A DNA stretch of 64,000 nt. It comes from Larkinella soli. GTDB taxonomy: Bacteria > Bacteroidota > Bacteroidia > Cytophagales > Spirosomataceae. This document shows positions 8,033 through 16,821 of this stretch, piece after piece. Location of the stretch: NCBI RefSeq assembly GCF_003703975.1, contig NZ_ML112622.1:125971-189970 (forward strand). Reading direction: 5' to 3'. The notes under the pieces are model-generated. The model did no database searches and was not told where the DNA came from. It saw nothing but the letters and a program-made list of their open reading frames with translations. Each line of letters begins with the position of its first letter. The first letter of the stretch is position 1. The translations under genes were made by a program, and so were the position numbers.

Positions 8033-9049
8033 TCAATACCGCTCCAGGGTCTTCCGGAGCGACTCTTTCAGTTCCTGCGCCAGGCTCTCCGGCTCCAGCA
8101 CCCGGACGTGCTCGCCATAACTTCGGAGGTGCATGAGCAGGTCACGGTTGGGGGCCAGCCGGAGCCGCACCACACACTCGCTTTCATCGTCGCGCAGGAC
8201 TTCCTGGGTCTGGTGAATCGGCTTGGCCCGGACATACCGTCCGAACAGGGGTGAAAACGAAAGAACAATGGCCTCCACCGGGCCGCTGCTGTCGGTGATG
8301 CCGTAGATATGTTCGAAGAGTTCGGAAACGTAGGCCAGGACGGCGGGCGGCACCTCGCAGGGTTCGTCGAGCGTCTCCAGGTCGCTCATTCGGTCGAGGG
8401 CGTAGGTTTTCTCCCGCCCGGCCGAAGCGTCGTAGCCGATGACGTACCAGCTGTCGGCTACCTCCCGCAGTAAAATCGGGTGCAGCGTCCGCAGGCCGGA
8501 GGCCGACCCGGGATCTTCATGTTTGCGGTATTGAAAGTGCACCTGCCGGTTCTGGTTGATGGCCCGGATCAGAACCGGAACATACTGGCGGTTCCCGCCC
8601 AGGATCTTCTCCTCCACGTATACCACCCGACGGGCCGGACCCGTCTCCCCGCCCGGTTCGGTTTTGACTTCCCGGATGATGTCCAGACTCTGCCGGACCT
8701 TCTGCAGGGCGTTGGTGAGTTCGCCGGCCACCGAGTCGCCCTGCGTGGCCGCCAGCACCTCCCGGGCATAATCCAGCGCTTCCATGTCGTCGGGCGTCAG
8801 CATGAGCCGGAGTAGCCGGAACTGCGGGTCGGTGTAGTAGTAGCCGTTGCTGCGCTTACAGTAGGCGATGGGCGCATCGTGATCTTCGCGCAGCCGCTGA
8901 ATGTCTTTTTCCAGCGACGACATGGACCGGATGCCGCAGCGGTCGCGGCAAAGCTCGAACAGCGCCTGTTTGGAATACCGGCGCGGATAGCGGCTGATGA
9001 TTTCGTCGATCAGGCGGTAACGCTGGAAGGCGGATCGGGTCAGGGGCAT
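8033..9049 (-). CDS. WYL-domain transcriptional regulator
   Basis: The 338-residue protein has an N-terminal winged helix (about 5-70, including SMSSLEKDIQRLRED). A WYL domain follows (about 145-235, with DSWYVIGYDASAGREKTYAL in place of the W-Y-L signature), then a C-terminal WCX extension. WYL regulators bind nucleic-acid-type or nucleotide ligands and control DNA damage, defence or metabolic genes. It is convergent with the stressosome kinase. An 8-bp perfect inverted repeat lies 73 bases upstream of its start codon (9122-9142) and could be its operator (inference). Target genes are not evident; the divergent neighbour at 9224 is one possibility. Confidence 0.85.
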   Translation of the reverse strand: MPLTRSAFQRYRLIDEIISRYPRRYSKQALFELCRDRCGIRSMSSLEKDIQRLREDHDAPIAYCKRSNGYYYTDPQFRLLRLMLTPDDMEALDYAREVLAATQGDSVAGELTNALQKVRQSLDIIREVKTEPGGETGPARRVVYVEEKILGGNRQYVPVLIRAINQNRQVHFQYRKHEDPGSASGLRTLHPILLREVADSWYVIGYDASAGREKTYALDRMSDLETLDEPCEVPPAVLAYVSELFEHIYGITDSSGPVEAIVLSFSPLFGRYVRAKPIHQTQEVLRDDESECVVRLRLAPNRDLLMHLRSYGEHVRVLEPESLAQELKESLRKTLERY

Positions 9050-9121
9050 GGTTCAGCCGATTAAGGGGAGGGGCAACGAATACCGGGTAAAAATCCGAAG
9101 ATTTTTTTCACAAAAAAAGAA

Positions 9122-9142
9122 GAACGTAAAAAGATTACGTTC
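9122..9142. promoter_or_regulatory. 8-bp inverted repeat, possible operator
   Basis: GAACGTAA, five bases, TTACGTTC form a perfect dyad in the space between the divergent WYL regulator and the gene at 9224. A dyad of this size suits a dimeric regulator, but no function is proven and a small RNA hairpin is equally possible. Confidence 0.3.
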
Positions 9143-9223
9143 CGGGGGTGACACCTTTGTAATGAACAATAAGCAACACGATCGATGAACGTCCTCTGCA
9201 ACGGACAGTAAACAACAAAACTC

Positions 9224-9685
9224 ATGAACGTCCAGCTTTCAATTCCACACCAGACCGCCCGCTTCTCCGGTTCCCACCTGATGCGCTGGCAGGAGCCGCT
9301 GTCGACGCAACTGCGTTATCAGCACGAACTGCCGGGCCAGGTGGCGAACCGGCTTCTGAATGTGGAACTGGGGTTGTTCGTGCTGGCCGAGCTGTTGCCC
9401 CTCGCCCCTCCGCAGGCACTTTCCGACCTGCTGAACGGCGAAGGGGCCGCGTATGAGCAGCGCCCGGTCTGGACACCCCGGCAGCACCGGTATCTGAGCC
9501 GGGCCCGGACGCTCCTGGCCCCCTACCGCAACCGGCTCCGCTGGCTGGCCGCCCTGGAAAAATACGAGCGCCTGCCCGAAACGGCGAAAGCCTTCACCCT
9601 GCACGGCGCCGGCGGCTGGGGCACCGCCATGAGCGGCATCGATCTTCGGAAACGCCGGGAGTTGTTTCAGGCGGCACTGAAATAA
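9224..9685 (+). CDS. Hypothetical protein, unrecognised
   Basis: I do not recognise this 153-residue protein. It has no signal peptide or membrane segment, is rich in Leu, Arg and Pro, and is mainly helical in the middle (RLLNVELGLFVLAELLPL, then RARTLLAPYRNRLRWLAALE). A glycine-rich stretch, HGAGGWGTAMSG, lies near residues 127-138. Codon usage matches its neighbours, so it is probably real. The ten bases ATGAACGTCC at its start are duplicated 39 bases upstream (9185), where they open an eight-codon reading frame MNVLCNGQ followed by a stop. It is divergent from the WYL regulator, which may control it (inference). Confidence 0.6.
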   Translation: MNVQLSIPHQTARFSGSHLMRWQEPLSTQLRYQHELPGQVANRLLNVELGLFVLAELLPLAPPQALSDLLNGEGAAYEQRPVWTPRQHRYLSRARTLLAPYRNRLRWLAALEKYERLPETAKAFTLHGAGGWGTAMSGIDLRKRRELFQAALK

Positions 9686-9761
9686 GATATTTTTTTCAGG
9701 TAGATAGTCCGTTCGGGAGGCTTTTGTAGTATTGAATTATCATCAAGCCTTACCTTATAAT

Positions 9762-11237
9762 ATGGAATCTTCAGACAAACCGTCCCAGACATCCCGTCGC
9801 CAGTTCCTGCAATCCGGGGCGCTGGCCGCCGGTAGTTTCTTTATTGTGCCGCGCCATGTCCTGGGAAGAGGTTTTATCGCCCCCAGTGACAAACTCAATA
9901 TCGCCGGTGTCGGCGTTGGAGGGAAGGGCTTCGGCGATACCAACAACGCCTTCAACAACGGAGCCAACAACATCGTGGCGCTCTGCGACGTGGATTGGGG
10001 CCTGCCCCGCGTGAAGGAGAATTTCACGAAGCACCCCAACGCCAAGCGGTATAAGGACTTCCGTGAAATGCTCGACAAGGAAGGAAAAACCATCGACGCC
10101 GTCACGGTTTCGACCGCCGACCATACGCACGCCGTGGTGGCGATGGCCGCCATGTCGCGGGGCAAACACGTCTACGTTCAGAAACCGCTGACCCACAACA
10201 TCTACGAGGCCCGCATGCTGACCGAAGCCGCACGCAAATACAAGGTGGTCACACAGATGGGTAACCAGGGCTCCTCGAACCCGCAGCAAAAGCAGATGGT
10301 GGAGTGGTTCGACAAGGGCCTGGTCGGCAACGTCCACACGATCTATCTCTGGACGAACCGCCCGGTATGGCCGCAGGGCATCCCCGTGCCCCCGGCGGCC
10401 GGTGAAGTGCCCACCGACCTTGACTGGGATCTGTGGCTCGGACCCGCCCAGAAAGTGGGCTACACGCCTGCCTACCACCCCTTCAAATGGCGCGGCTGGT
10501 GGAACTTCGGTGCCGGCGCCCTCGGTGACATCGGCTGCCACATCATGGACGTACCGTTCCGGGTGCTGGGTCTCGGCTACCCGACCGAGGTCGAAACCAG
10601 CGTCGGCCAGGTGTTCCTGAAAGACTGGACAGCCGAATACATTCCCGAAGGCTGCCCGCCCTCGTCGCACGTCGAACTGAAGTTCCCGGCTTCGACCAAG
10701 AACAAGTCGGCCGTGAAGATGGTCTGGATGGATGGCGGTCTGCGTCCGTTTAAGCCCGATTTCCTGCCGGAGGGCGAAGCCTACCCGGAAAACGGCGAGA
10801 ACGGCGTGTTCATGGTCGGTGATAAAGGTCTGATTGCCTGCGGCATGTACGGCGACGATCCGAAACTCTACACCAAGAGCGGTGAGAAGATGGAAGCGGC
10901 TCCGAAGCCCAAAGGAGCGGACGGAAAAATGCTTCCGGAAAACGGTCACCAGATCTTCTGGACGGAAGCCTGCAAGGCCGGTTTCAACAGCAAGGAACAC
11001 AAGGCCCTGACCTCCTCGTTCGACTTCGCCGGCCCGCTGACCGAGTCGGTGCTGATGGGGAACGTCGCCATCCGCAGCTACATGGTCCGGACACCGAAAG
11101 CCGACGGCAAGGGTTTCAACTACCCTGGTCGCAAACGCCTGACCTGGGACGGCAAGAATATGAAGATCACCAACTTCGATGAAGCTAACCAGTTCGTTTC
11201 ACGGCAATACCGCGACGGCTGGAAGCTGAACATGTAA
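9762..11237 (+). CDS. Tat-exported Gfo/Idh/MocA-family oxidoreductase
   Basis: The 491-residue protein begins MESSDKPSQTSRRQFLQS, a twin-arginine signal followed by a hydrophobic stretch, so a folded, cofactor-loaded protein is exported. The Rossmann motif NIAGVGVGGKGFGDTNN follows. The sugar-dehydrogenase motif VYVQKPLTHN corresponds to the EKP region of the family with Gln in place of Glu. Family members oxidise or reduce sugars and inositols with NAD(P); secreted relatives in Bacteroidota act on glycan-derived sugars, some without redox turnover. I took the ATG at 9762, which puts the SRRQFL motif at residue 11 onward; a TTG 30 bases earlier is in frame but adds nothing. It ends before a strong bidirectional terminator. 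Confidence 0.87.
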   Translation: MESSDKPSQTSRRQFLQSGALAAGSFFIVPRHVLGRGFIAPSDKLNIAGVGVGGKGFGDTNNAFNNGANNIVALCDVDWGLPRVKENFTKHPNAKRYKDFREMLDKEGKTIDAVTVSTADHTHAVVAMAAMSRGKHVYVQKPLTHNIYEARMLTEAARKYKVVTQMGNQGSSNPQQKQMVEWFDKGLVGNVHTIYLWTNRPVWPQGIPVPPAAGEVPTDLDWDLWLGPAQKVGYTPAYHPFKWRGWWNFGAGALGDIGCHIMDVPFRVLGLGYPTEVETSVGQVFLKDWTAEYIPEGCPPSSHVELKFPASTKNKSAVKMVWMDGGLRPFKPDFLPEGEAYPENGENGVFMVGDKGLIACGMYGDDPKLYTKSGEKMEAAPKPKGADGKMLPENGHQIFWTEACKAGFNSKEHKALTSSFDFAGPLTESVLMGNVAIRSYMVRTPKADGKGFNYPGRKRLTWDGKNMKITNFDEANQFVSRQYRDGWKLNM

Positions 11238-11262
11238 GTCGTATCTGAAATACGGTTATAAA

Positions 11263-11311
11263 AAACCGCCGGAAAACCGCCTTCAGCATGAGGGAAGTTT
11301 TCCGGCGGTTT
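11263..11311. terminator. Bidirectional hairpin terminator between convergent genes
   Basis: A perfect 15-bp stem (AAACCGCCGGAAAAC at 11263-11277 with its complement at 11297-11311) closes a 19-base loop. A-rich and T-rich flanks on both sides let it serve the oxidoreductase gene and priA. Confidence 0.8.
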
Positions 11312-11323
11312 CGTTTCAAGAGC

Positions 11324-13831
11324 TTACAGACAGTCGACGTCCGCGACGATAGTCACGGCTTTCAGGCCCTTGTCGCTCAGCAATTCGTTCATTTTTTCGA
11401 GGATAAACGCCTTGGCGGCCTTGGGGTTGATGGCCCGTTCGAGTTTGATCAGCACCGTGTAGAGGAACTGATTCCTGATCCTCTCGACCAGCGGCACCTC
11501 CGGCCCCAGCACCCGGGCGCTGCCCAGCTTGGCGGTCAGGTCGTCGACCAGACGCTGGGCGGCCTGCAGGCTGACGGTGGCTTCGGAGTGTTTGACGGTC
11601 AGCTTGATCAGCCGGGAGAAAGGGGGATAGTTGAAATTTTCGCGCTCCTGGACTTCCTCCTCGAACATCCCTTTGTAGTCGTTTTCCAGTATCTTCAGCA
11701 ACACCGCCTGATGCGGGTTACTGGTCTGAATCAGCACCTTTCCGCGACGGTCGGCCCGGCGACCCGCCCGGCCGCTCACCTGCGTAATCATCTGGAAGGC
11801 CCGTTCGACGGCCCGGAATTCGGGAAAATGGATCAGGCGGTCGGCGTCGAAAATACCGACCAGGCTCACGTTGTCGAAGTCGAGGCCCTTGCTGATCATC
11901 TGGGTCCCGACCAGAATGTCGACGTTGCCCGCTTCAAACTCGGAGATGATCTGCTGGTAGGCATTCTTGCTCCGGGTGGTGTCGAGGTCCATGCGCTGGA
12001 TGCGGGCGGCCGGAAACACGATCTGAAGCTGGTCTTCGATTTTTTCGGTCCCGAAGCCGATGGTGCGCACTTTATAGGAGCCGCAGGCCGGGCAGGATTT
12101 CGGAACGGGGTCCTTGTGGCCGCAGTAATGGCAGCGCAGCTCGGCGTCGCGCATGTGGTAGGTCAGGCTGACGTCGCAGTTCGGGCACTGGCTCACCCAC
12201 TCGCAGTCCTCACACTGGAGGTAGGGCGAATACCCGCGCCGGTTCTGGAACAGGATGCTCTGCTCCTTCCGCTCCAGGTTCTGATTCAGTTCCTCCAGCA
12301 GCACCGACGAAAACTCGTTTTTCATCTTTTTCTGCCGCCGTTCCAGCCGCGTATCGACCAGCACGATGTCGGGCAGCGTGGCATCGCCGTACCGCTGGAG
12401 CAGTTCGGCAAAACCGTACCGGCCCTGCCGGGCGTGGTAATAGCTCTCGACGGACGGCGTGGCGGACCCCAGCAGCACCTTGCCCTTCTGCCAGGTGGCA
12501 ATCATCATCGCCACGTCGCGGGCGTGGTAGCGCGGAGCCGGATCGTGCTGTTTGTAGGAGGTTTCGTGTTCCTCGTCGACGATGATCAGGCCCAGGTTGT
12601 CGAACGGCAGAAAAATTGCCGACCGCACCCCGACCACGAACTGGTACTGGCCCGACACGATGCCCTTCCAGACCTCCACCCGCTCGTTGTCGGAGAATTT
12701 GGAGTGGTAGATGCCCATCTTGTCGCCGAACACCTTTTTCAGCCGCACGACGATCTGGGTGGTCAGGGCGATTTCCGGCAGCAGATAAAGCACCTGCGAG
12801 CCGCTCTCCAATACTTTCTGAATCAGATTGATATAGACTTCCGTCTTTCCGGAGCCGGTGATCCCGTGCAGCAGCACGATGTCCTTCTCCTGAAACTGGG
12901 TCAGGATGCTGTCCACGGCCTTCTGCTGCGGGCCCGTCAGTTTGATCTGGGCCGTGGGTGCGGAAGTATCCTCGCCGAAGCGGGGCATGATGACCTCGAA
13001 CGTCTCGAATACCCCGTTTTTGATCAGTGTCTGCAGCGACGACTGCGACAGTTCGTCGTCCTGATTGAGCAGGCCCTTATCGAGACCCTTGCGGTTCAGT
13101 ACCGGGTTGTTCTGCGCCGGCACATACCGCAGATACCGCATCACCACCTCCTGCTGCTTCGGTAGTTTTTCGAGCCGGTTGATCAGTCCCAGCAGCTGGT
13201 CGCGGTCTTCGTAGGACGGGTGCAGCCGGATCTTGCGGATCATCTTCGGAATGTATTTCTCCCGCACCTCGTCGAAGACGATCACCGCCCGCTTGCCGAC
13301 CAGCGACTTGATGGTAGTCGGCACGTTGGTTTCACCCACCAGCCGGCCGAGTTCCTCGTAGCTCAGGGCCGGGTGCTTTTTCAGTTCGTCGAGCAGCCGG
13401 ACTTCCTCTTCCGTCAGCAGTTCGGGGTAATCGAAATCCGGGTTATACTGCACCTTCGACTGGCTCGTGATCTTCAGGCCCGAGGGCAGCGCCACGTTCA
13501 GCACGTCGCCGATATTGCAGAGGTAATACTCGGCCATCCACGAAAACAATTCGAGCTGGTAGGGCGTCACCAACGGGTATTCGTCCAGTAGTTCGAGGAT
13601 GTATTTGGCCTGATAGGCGCTGGGGGGCTGGGTGTGGATGCGTCCGACCACCGCCGTGTAGACCCGGTTTTTACCGAACGGCACGATTACCCGCGCCCCT
13701 ACCTTCAGCAGTTCGACCATATCCCGCGGGACGCGGTAGGTGAACAGTTTCGGGATCGGCACAGGCAGGATCAGGTCGGCGAAGTAGGTGGTTTCTTCAC
13801 CGGCGGCATAAACAAGGGGCAGCGGTTGCAC
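11324..13831 (-). CDS. priA: Primosomal protein N' (PriA helicase)
   Basis: PriA recognises stalled replication forks and reloads the replisome. The 835-residue protein has the N-terminal DNA-binding region (ADLILPVPIPKLFTYRVP), the SF2 helicase core with Walker A GITGSGKTE (about 323-331) and the DEEH box (VDEEHETSYKQHDPAPRYHA). It also has the zinc-binding insertion carrying the expected cysteine pairs (CEDCEWVSQCPNCD ... CHYCGHK ... CPACGS) and helicase motifs V and VI (VSGRAGRRADRRG). The length is somewhat above the E. coli enzyme (732), as is normal in Bacteroidota. It is convergent with the oxidoreductase gene, and kefB-like lies 43 bases downstream of its start on the same strand. Confidence 0.96.
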   Translation of the reverse strand: MQPLPLVYAAGEETTYFADLILPVPIPKLFTYRVPRDMVELLKVGARVIVPFGKNRVYTAVVGRIHTQPPSAYQAKYILELLDEYPLVTPYQLELFSWMAEYYLCNIGDVLNVALPSGLKITSQSKVQYNPDFDYPELLTEEEVRLLDELKKHPALSYEELGRLVGETNVPTTIKSLVGKRAVIVFDEVREKYIPKMIRKIRLHPSYEDRDQLLGLINRLEKLPKQQEVVMRYLRYVPAQNNPVLNRKGLDKGLLNQDDELSQSSLQTLIKNGVFETFEVIMPRFGEDTSAPTAQIKLTGPQQKAVDSILTQFQEKDIVLLHGITGSGKTEVYINLIQKVLESGSQVLYLLPEIALTTQIVVRLKKVFGDKMGIYHSKFSDNERVEVWKGIVSGQYQFVVGVRSAIFLPFDNLGLIIVDEEHETSYKQHDPAPRYHARDVAMMIATWQKGKVLLGSATPSVESYYHARQGRYGFAELLQRYGDATLPDIVLVDTRLERRQKKMKNEFSSVLLEELNQNLERKEQSILFQNRRGYSPYLQCEDCEWVSQCPNCDVSLTYHMRDAELRCHYCGHKDPVPKSCPACGSYKVRTIGFGTEKIEDQLQIVFPAARIQRMDLDTTRSKNAYQQIISEFEAGNVDILVGTQMISKGLDFDNVSLVGIFDADRLIHFPEFRAVERAFQMITQVSGRAGRRADRRGKVLIQTSNPHQAVLLKILENDYKGMFEEEVQERENFNYPPFSRLIKLTVKHSEATVSLQAAQRLVDDLTAKLGSARVLGPEVPLVERIRNQFLYTVLIKLERAINPKAAKAFILEKMNELLSDKGLKAVTIVADVDCL

Positions 13832-13874
13832 GGGTCGTACGGCTTTGGATCAAAAGACAAGATAAGGTTTTTTG

Positions 13875-15761
13875 TCAGGAGTTGGGCGTATTGAACTCCC
13901 GACGCAGGGATTCGGCATCCCACCCTTCTTCAACATCTTTCAGCCAGCGATCGTTTTCGTCCGAGGTAATCAATTCCTCCAGTTCCCGGATGCGCCGGCG
14001 GGCGCTGCTGAAATATTGTTTGTGGTCGTGCCGGACGGCCGCCAGCTCTTCCAGCGCCTTCTCGTCGTGCTTCCGGAACAGCCGGGCGGCCCGTTCGGAG
14101 GAGTAGGCCCGGTGACCCAAAAGCCGCATGGCATCGACGCCCATCCGCAGGGAGCTGTCGAGGGTTTCGCGGTAAATATGCGTCAGACCGGCATCCATGA
14201 ACTCGTAGGCATCGTCGCGGTCGATGGCCTTGACCAGAATTTCCAGATTGGGAAAGTGCTTTTTGGCCGTTTCGATCAGGTCGAGTGCCTTGTCGGGCGA
14301 GTCGATGGCGATGATCAGCAGCCGGGCTTCGGCCGCCCCGGCCGATTTCAGCAGATCGTAGCGGGAAGCGTCGCCGTAATAGACCTTCAGCCCCAGCTTC
14401 CGCAGCGTATCCACCCGGTCGGAGTCGAAATCGAGCACCGTCGTGGCGACGTTGTTGGCCCGCAGAAACCGCCCGACGATGTTTCCGAACCGCCCGAAAC
14501 CGGCAATAATGACCTCATTTTTCTCCTCGACGGCGTCTTCCGGCTTGCGTTCTTTCTCCTTCGTGCCGAAGCGCGGCAGCAGCATTTTCTCGTTGAACAG
14601 AAAAACCAGCGGGGTCAGCGCCATGCTGAGAGCCACGACGGCCGTCATCAGATCGACGGTCCCGGCGTCCAGAATGCCGTTCTGGGAAGCGAACGAAAGC
14701 AGTACGAAAGCGAACTCGCCCACCTGACAGAGGCCCAGTGAAAACAGCAGGTTCTGGTCGGTCCGAAGCCGGAACCGGTTTCCCAGCACCGCCAGCACGA
14801 CCGCCTTGGCCGCCATGATCCCGAACACGATGCCCAGCACCACCCAGGGGCTGCCCAGGAGCAGGTCGAAATTGATTGCCGCCCCGACGGAGATGAAGAA
14901 CAGGCCCAGCAGCAGCCCCTTGAACGGGTCGATGTCGCTTTCCAGCTCGTGTTTGTATTCGCTGTTGGCCAGCACCACCCCGGCCACGAACGCGCCCAGC
15001 GCCGGGCTGAGGCCCACCATCTCCATCAGCACGGCGATGCTCACCACCATGAGCAGGGCCGTGGCGATGAACACCTCCCGCATGCCGGTGCGGGCAATGA
15101 TCCGGAACACGGGCCGCATGACATACCGCCCCACCAGCACCAGCCCGACCACGGCCCCGACCACGACGAACGGCCGCGCCCAGTCGGGCAGTCCGTCGAC
15201 GAGGGAAAAATGGTGGGCGTGGTTGCCTTCGGCCTGCGCCGGGTAGATGGCCAGCAGAGGCATGATGGCCAGAATCGGGATGACGGCAATGTCCTGGAAG
15301 AGCAGCACCGCGAAGGTGCGCTGGCCGGCCGCCGTCGACAGCAGCCCTTTTTCGTTGAAGGTCTGCAGCACGATGGCCGTCGAGGACATGGCCAGAATCA
15401 TGCCGAGGGCGAGGGAAGGCTGCCAGGCAAGGCCGGTCAGCATAGCCAGCCCGGCGACGATGAGCGTCGTCAGAAGCACCTGCAAACCGCCCAGCCCCAG
15501 CACCGAAACGCGCAGTTTCCAGAGCCGTTCGGGTTCCAGTTCCAGCCCGACCAGAAACAGCATGATGATGACGCCGAACTCGGCGAAGTGCATCAGGTCG
15601 TGGCCCTCGTCGCCCACAAAGCCCAGCCCGGCCGGACCGATCACCATGCCGGCCAACAGATACCCCAGCACCGACCCCAGGCCCAAGCGCTTGGCGAGGG
15701 GCACGAACAAAACACCGGCGGCCAGATAGACGATGGCCTGCAGCAATACGGATTGATCCAT
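13875..15761 (-). CDS. KefB-type monovalent cation:proton antiporter (CPA2) with TrkA-N domain
   Basis: This 628-residue protein has about twelve membrane helices (1-390) of the CPA2 exchanger fold. A cytosolic RCK/TrkA-N domain (about 410-530) begins VIIAGFGRFGNIVGRFL and binds NAD(H)-like nucleotides. It ends in a charged, helical C-terminal tail rich in Arg/Glu/Asp. In E. coli, KefB and KefC release potassium and acidify the cell in response to electrophile-glutathione adducts; Cytophagales often use bacillithiol, so the physiological trigger may differ (inference). The flavodoxin-like partner gene ends 9 bases upstream, forming a KefG-KefB pair. The family call is secure; the ion actually carried is inferred. 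Confidence 0.9.
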   Translation of the reverse strand: MDQSVLLQAIVYLAAGVLFVPLAKRLGLGSVLGYLLAGMVIGPAGLGFVGDEGHDLMHFAEFGVIIMLFLVGLELEPERLWKLRVSVLGLGGLQVLLTTLIVAGLAMLTGLAWQPSLALGMILAMSSTAIVLQTFNEKGLLSTAAGQRTFAVLLFQDIAVIPILAIMPLLAIYPAQAEGNHAHHFSLVDGLPDWARPFVVVGAVVGLVLVGRYVMRPVFRIIARTGMREVFIATALLMVVSIAVLMEMVGLSPALGAFVAGVVLANSEYKHELESDIDPFKGLLLGLFFISVGAAINFDLLLGSPWVVLGIVFGIMAAKAVVLAVLGNRFRLRTDQNLLFSLGLCQVGEFAFVLLSFASQNGILDAGTVDLMTAVVALSMALTPLVFLFNEKMLLPRFGTKEKERKPEDAVEEKNEVIIAGFGRFGNIVGRFLRANNVATTVLDFDSDRVDTLRKLGLKVYYGDASRYDLLKSAGAAEARLLIIAIDSPDKALDLIETAKKHFPNLEILVKAIDRDDAYEFMDAGLTHIYRETLDSSLRMGVDAMRLLGHRAYSSERAARLFRKHDEKALEELAAVRHDHKQYFSSARRRIRELEELITSDENDRWLKDVEEGWDAESLRREFNTPNS

Positions 15762-15770
15762 AAGTAACTA

Positions 15771-16361
15771 TTAATCAAGGATAAGTTCGTTGAAGTACTG
15801 CCGCTTTCCGGCCTCCTGAACATCGATCTGGTCGTTGACCAGCATCGACAGCAGCGACTGATACTGCTGTGCATACCGCTGGATGTCGGGTTCGTTCAGG
15901 CGGTGGGTGCCGTGCACCACGAACGGAGGCAGGTAGGACATATTACAGAGCCGGGCCGTCTGTTCGAACGGCGCCAGAAACTGACGCATCGTGAAGCGGT
16001 TGTACCCTTCTTCCTGGTACGCTTCCTGCCGCCCCCCGGCCGTCACCACATTGAGCATTTTTTTTCCGGTAAGCGCCTTGCCCTGCCGCCCATACGCCCA
16101 TCCGTGTTCCAGCACCAGGTCCTGCCATTGCTTCAGGAGGGCGGGCGAGCTATACCAGTACAAGGGGTGATGCATGATGATGTAGTCGTGGTCGAGCAGC
16201 AACTGCTGTTCGCGGTCCACGTCGATGTCGAAATCCGGGTATTCCTCGTAGAGGTCGTTGACGGTCACCGCCCCCATCTCCCGGCAGGCCTTCATCAGAT
16301 ACCGGTTCGTTTTCGATTTCTCCAGCGCGGGATGGGCAAACAGGATAAGAACGGACGACAT
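15771..16361 (-). CDS. KefF/KefG-like quinone reductase, antiporter accessory subunit
   Basis: The 196-residue protein has the flavodoxin-like fold of the NAD(P)H:quinone oxidoreductase family. VLILFAHPALEKSKTNRYL opens the FMN site, HHPLYWYSSPALLKQWQD is the conserved quinone-reductase motif and TAGGRQEAY lines the flavin. KefF and KefG bind the antiporter and are needed for full activity; the operon with the CPA2 gene downstream supports that role. It starts at ATG 16361, with a TAnnTTTG element about 65 bases upstream. No signal peptide is present, so it is cytosolic. Confidence 0.88.
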   Translation of the reverse strand: MSSVLILFAHPALEKSKTNRYLMKACREMGAVTVNDLYEEYPDFDIDVDREQQLLLDHDYIIMHHPLYWYSSPALLKQWQDLVLEHGWAYGRQGKALTGKKMLNVVTAGGRQEAYQEEGYNRFTMRQFLAPFEQTARLCNMSYLPPFVVHGTHRLNEPDIQRYAQQYQSLLSMLVNDQIDVQEAGKRQYFNELILD

Positions 16362-16425
16362 ACTTCAATAAGTTGATTGGGACAACCGCCACCACCCGGG
16401 CGTCGTGCAGGCAAGCCACTTCATT

Positions 16426-16433
16426 CAAAAGTA
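16426..16433 (-). promoter_or_regulatory. Candidate -7 element (TACTTTTG) of the kefG-kefB operon
   Basis: The minus-strand TACTTTTG fits TAnnTTTG and sits between the xre-like gene stop and the kefG start. No clear -33 TTG is seen. Confidence 0.35.
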
Positions 16434-16446
16434 GTGAAAAACGGGC

Positions 16447-16656
16447 TTACTTTTTATTCGACACGAACAACTCCCGGACGTCGACGTCGAGCAATCGGGC
16501 AATTTCGAAGAAGGTTTCGACGGGCGGCTGCATGTCGTTGGTACACCAGCGGGAGACGGTTGACTTATCTTTCCCGAGCTTTTCACAAAGCCATTTGGAC
16601 GTCCGGTCCTGCTCTACCAGAACCGCCTTGATCCGATTAAATTTCTGATTCGGCAT
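16447..16656 (-). CDS. Small Xre-family helix-turn-helix regulator
   Basis: The 69-residue protein is almost entirely an HTH_3 (Cro/CI-type) domain. It includes the recognition segment TSKWLCEKLGKDKSTVSRWC and then the helix TFFEIARLLDVDVRELF. It is the type of small regulator found beside toxin genes and mobile elements but also alone in Bacteroidota genomes. It lies divergently from the SymE-like gene, so it may repress across the shared 165-base region (inference). It could alternatively regulate kefGB, whose gene follows on the same strand. Confidence 0.85.
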   Translation of the reverse strand: MPNQKFNRIKAVLVEQDRTSKWLCEKLGKDKSTVSRWCTNDMQPPVETFFEIARLLDVDVRELFVSNKK

Positions 16657-16680
16657 GAATCACACAAATTTCGTCGGGCG

Positions 16681-16688
16681 CAAACATA
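16681..16688 (-). promoter_or_regulatory. Candidate -7 element (TATGTTTG) for the Xre-like gene
   Basis: The minus-strand TATGTTTG matches TAnnTTTG 24 bases upstream of the start codon. A TTTG lies only 14 bases further up, closer than usual. Confidence 0.35.
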
Positions 16689-16810
16689 GTTAAGAATATT
16701 TCCAAAACCTACCGAGTTTCATCCAGCCAGTTTTACGCGTTTTACGAAAAATATTTTCTTTTTTTTGAAAACATTTATTTAGTTGGCGTAACAATTATCA
16801 GTTTCCGGTT

Positions 16811-16816
16811 GGGAGG
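16811..16816 (+). promoter_or_regulatory. Strong Shine-Dalgarno sequence (GGGAGG) before symE-like gene
   Basis: GGGAGG is placed 5 bases before the ATG at 16822. Strong Shine-Dalgarno sites are depleted in Bacteroidota mRNAs, so this one stands out and may reflect foreign origin or toxin-specific translation control. Confidence 0.5.
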
Positions 16817-16821
16817 AATTT

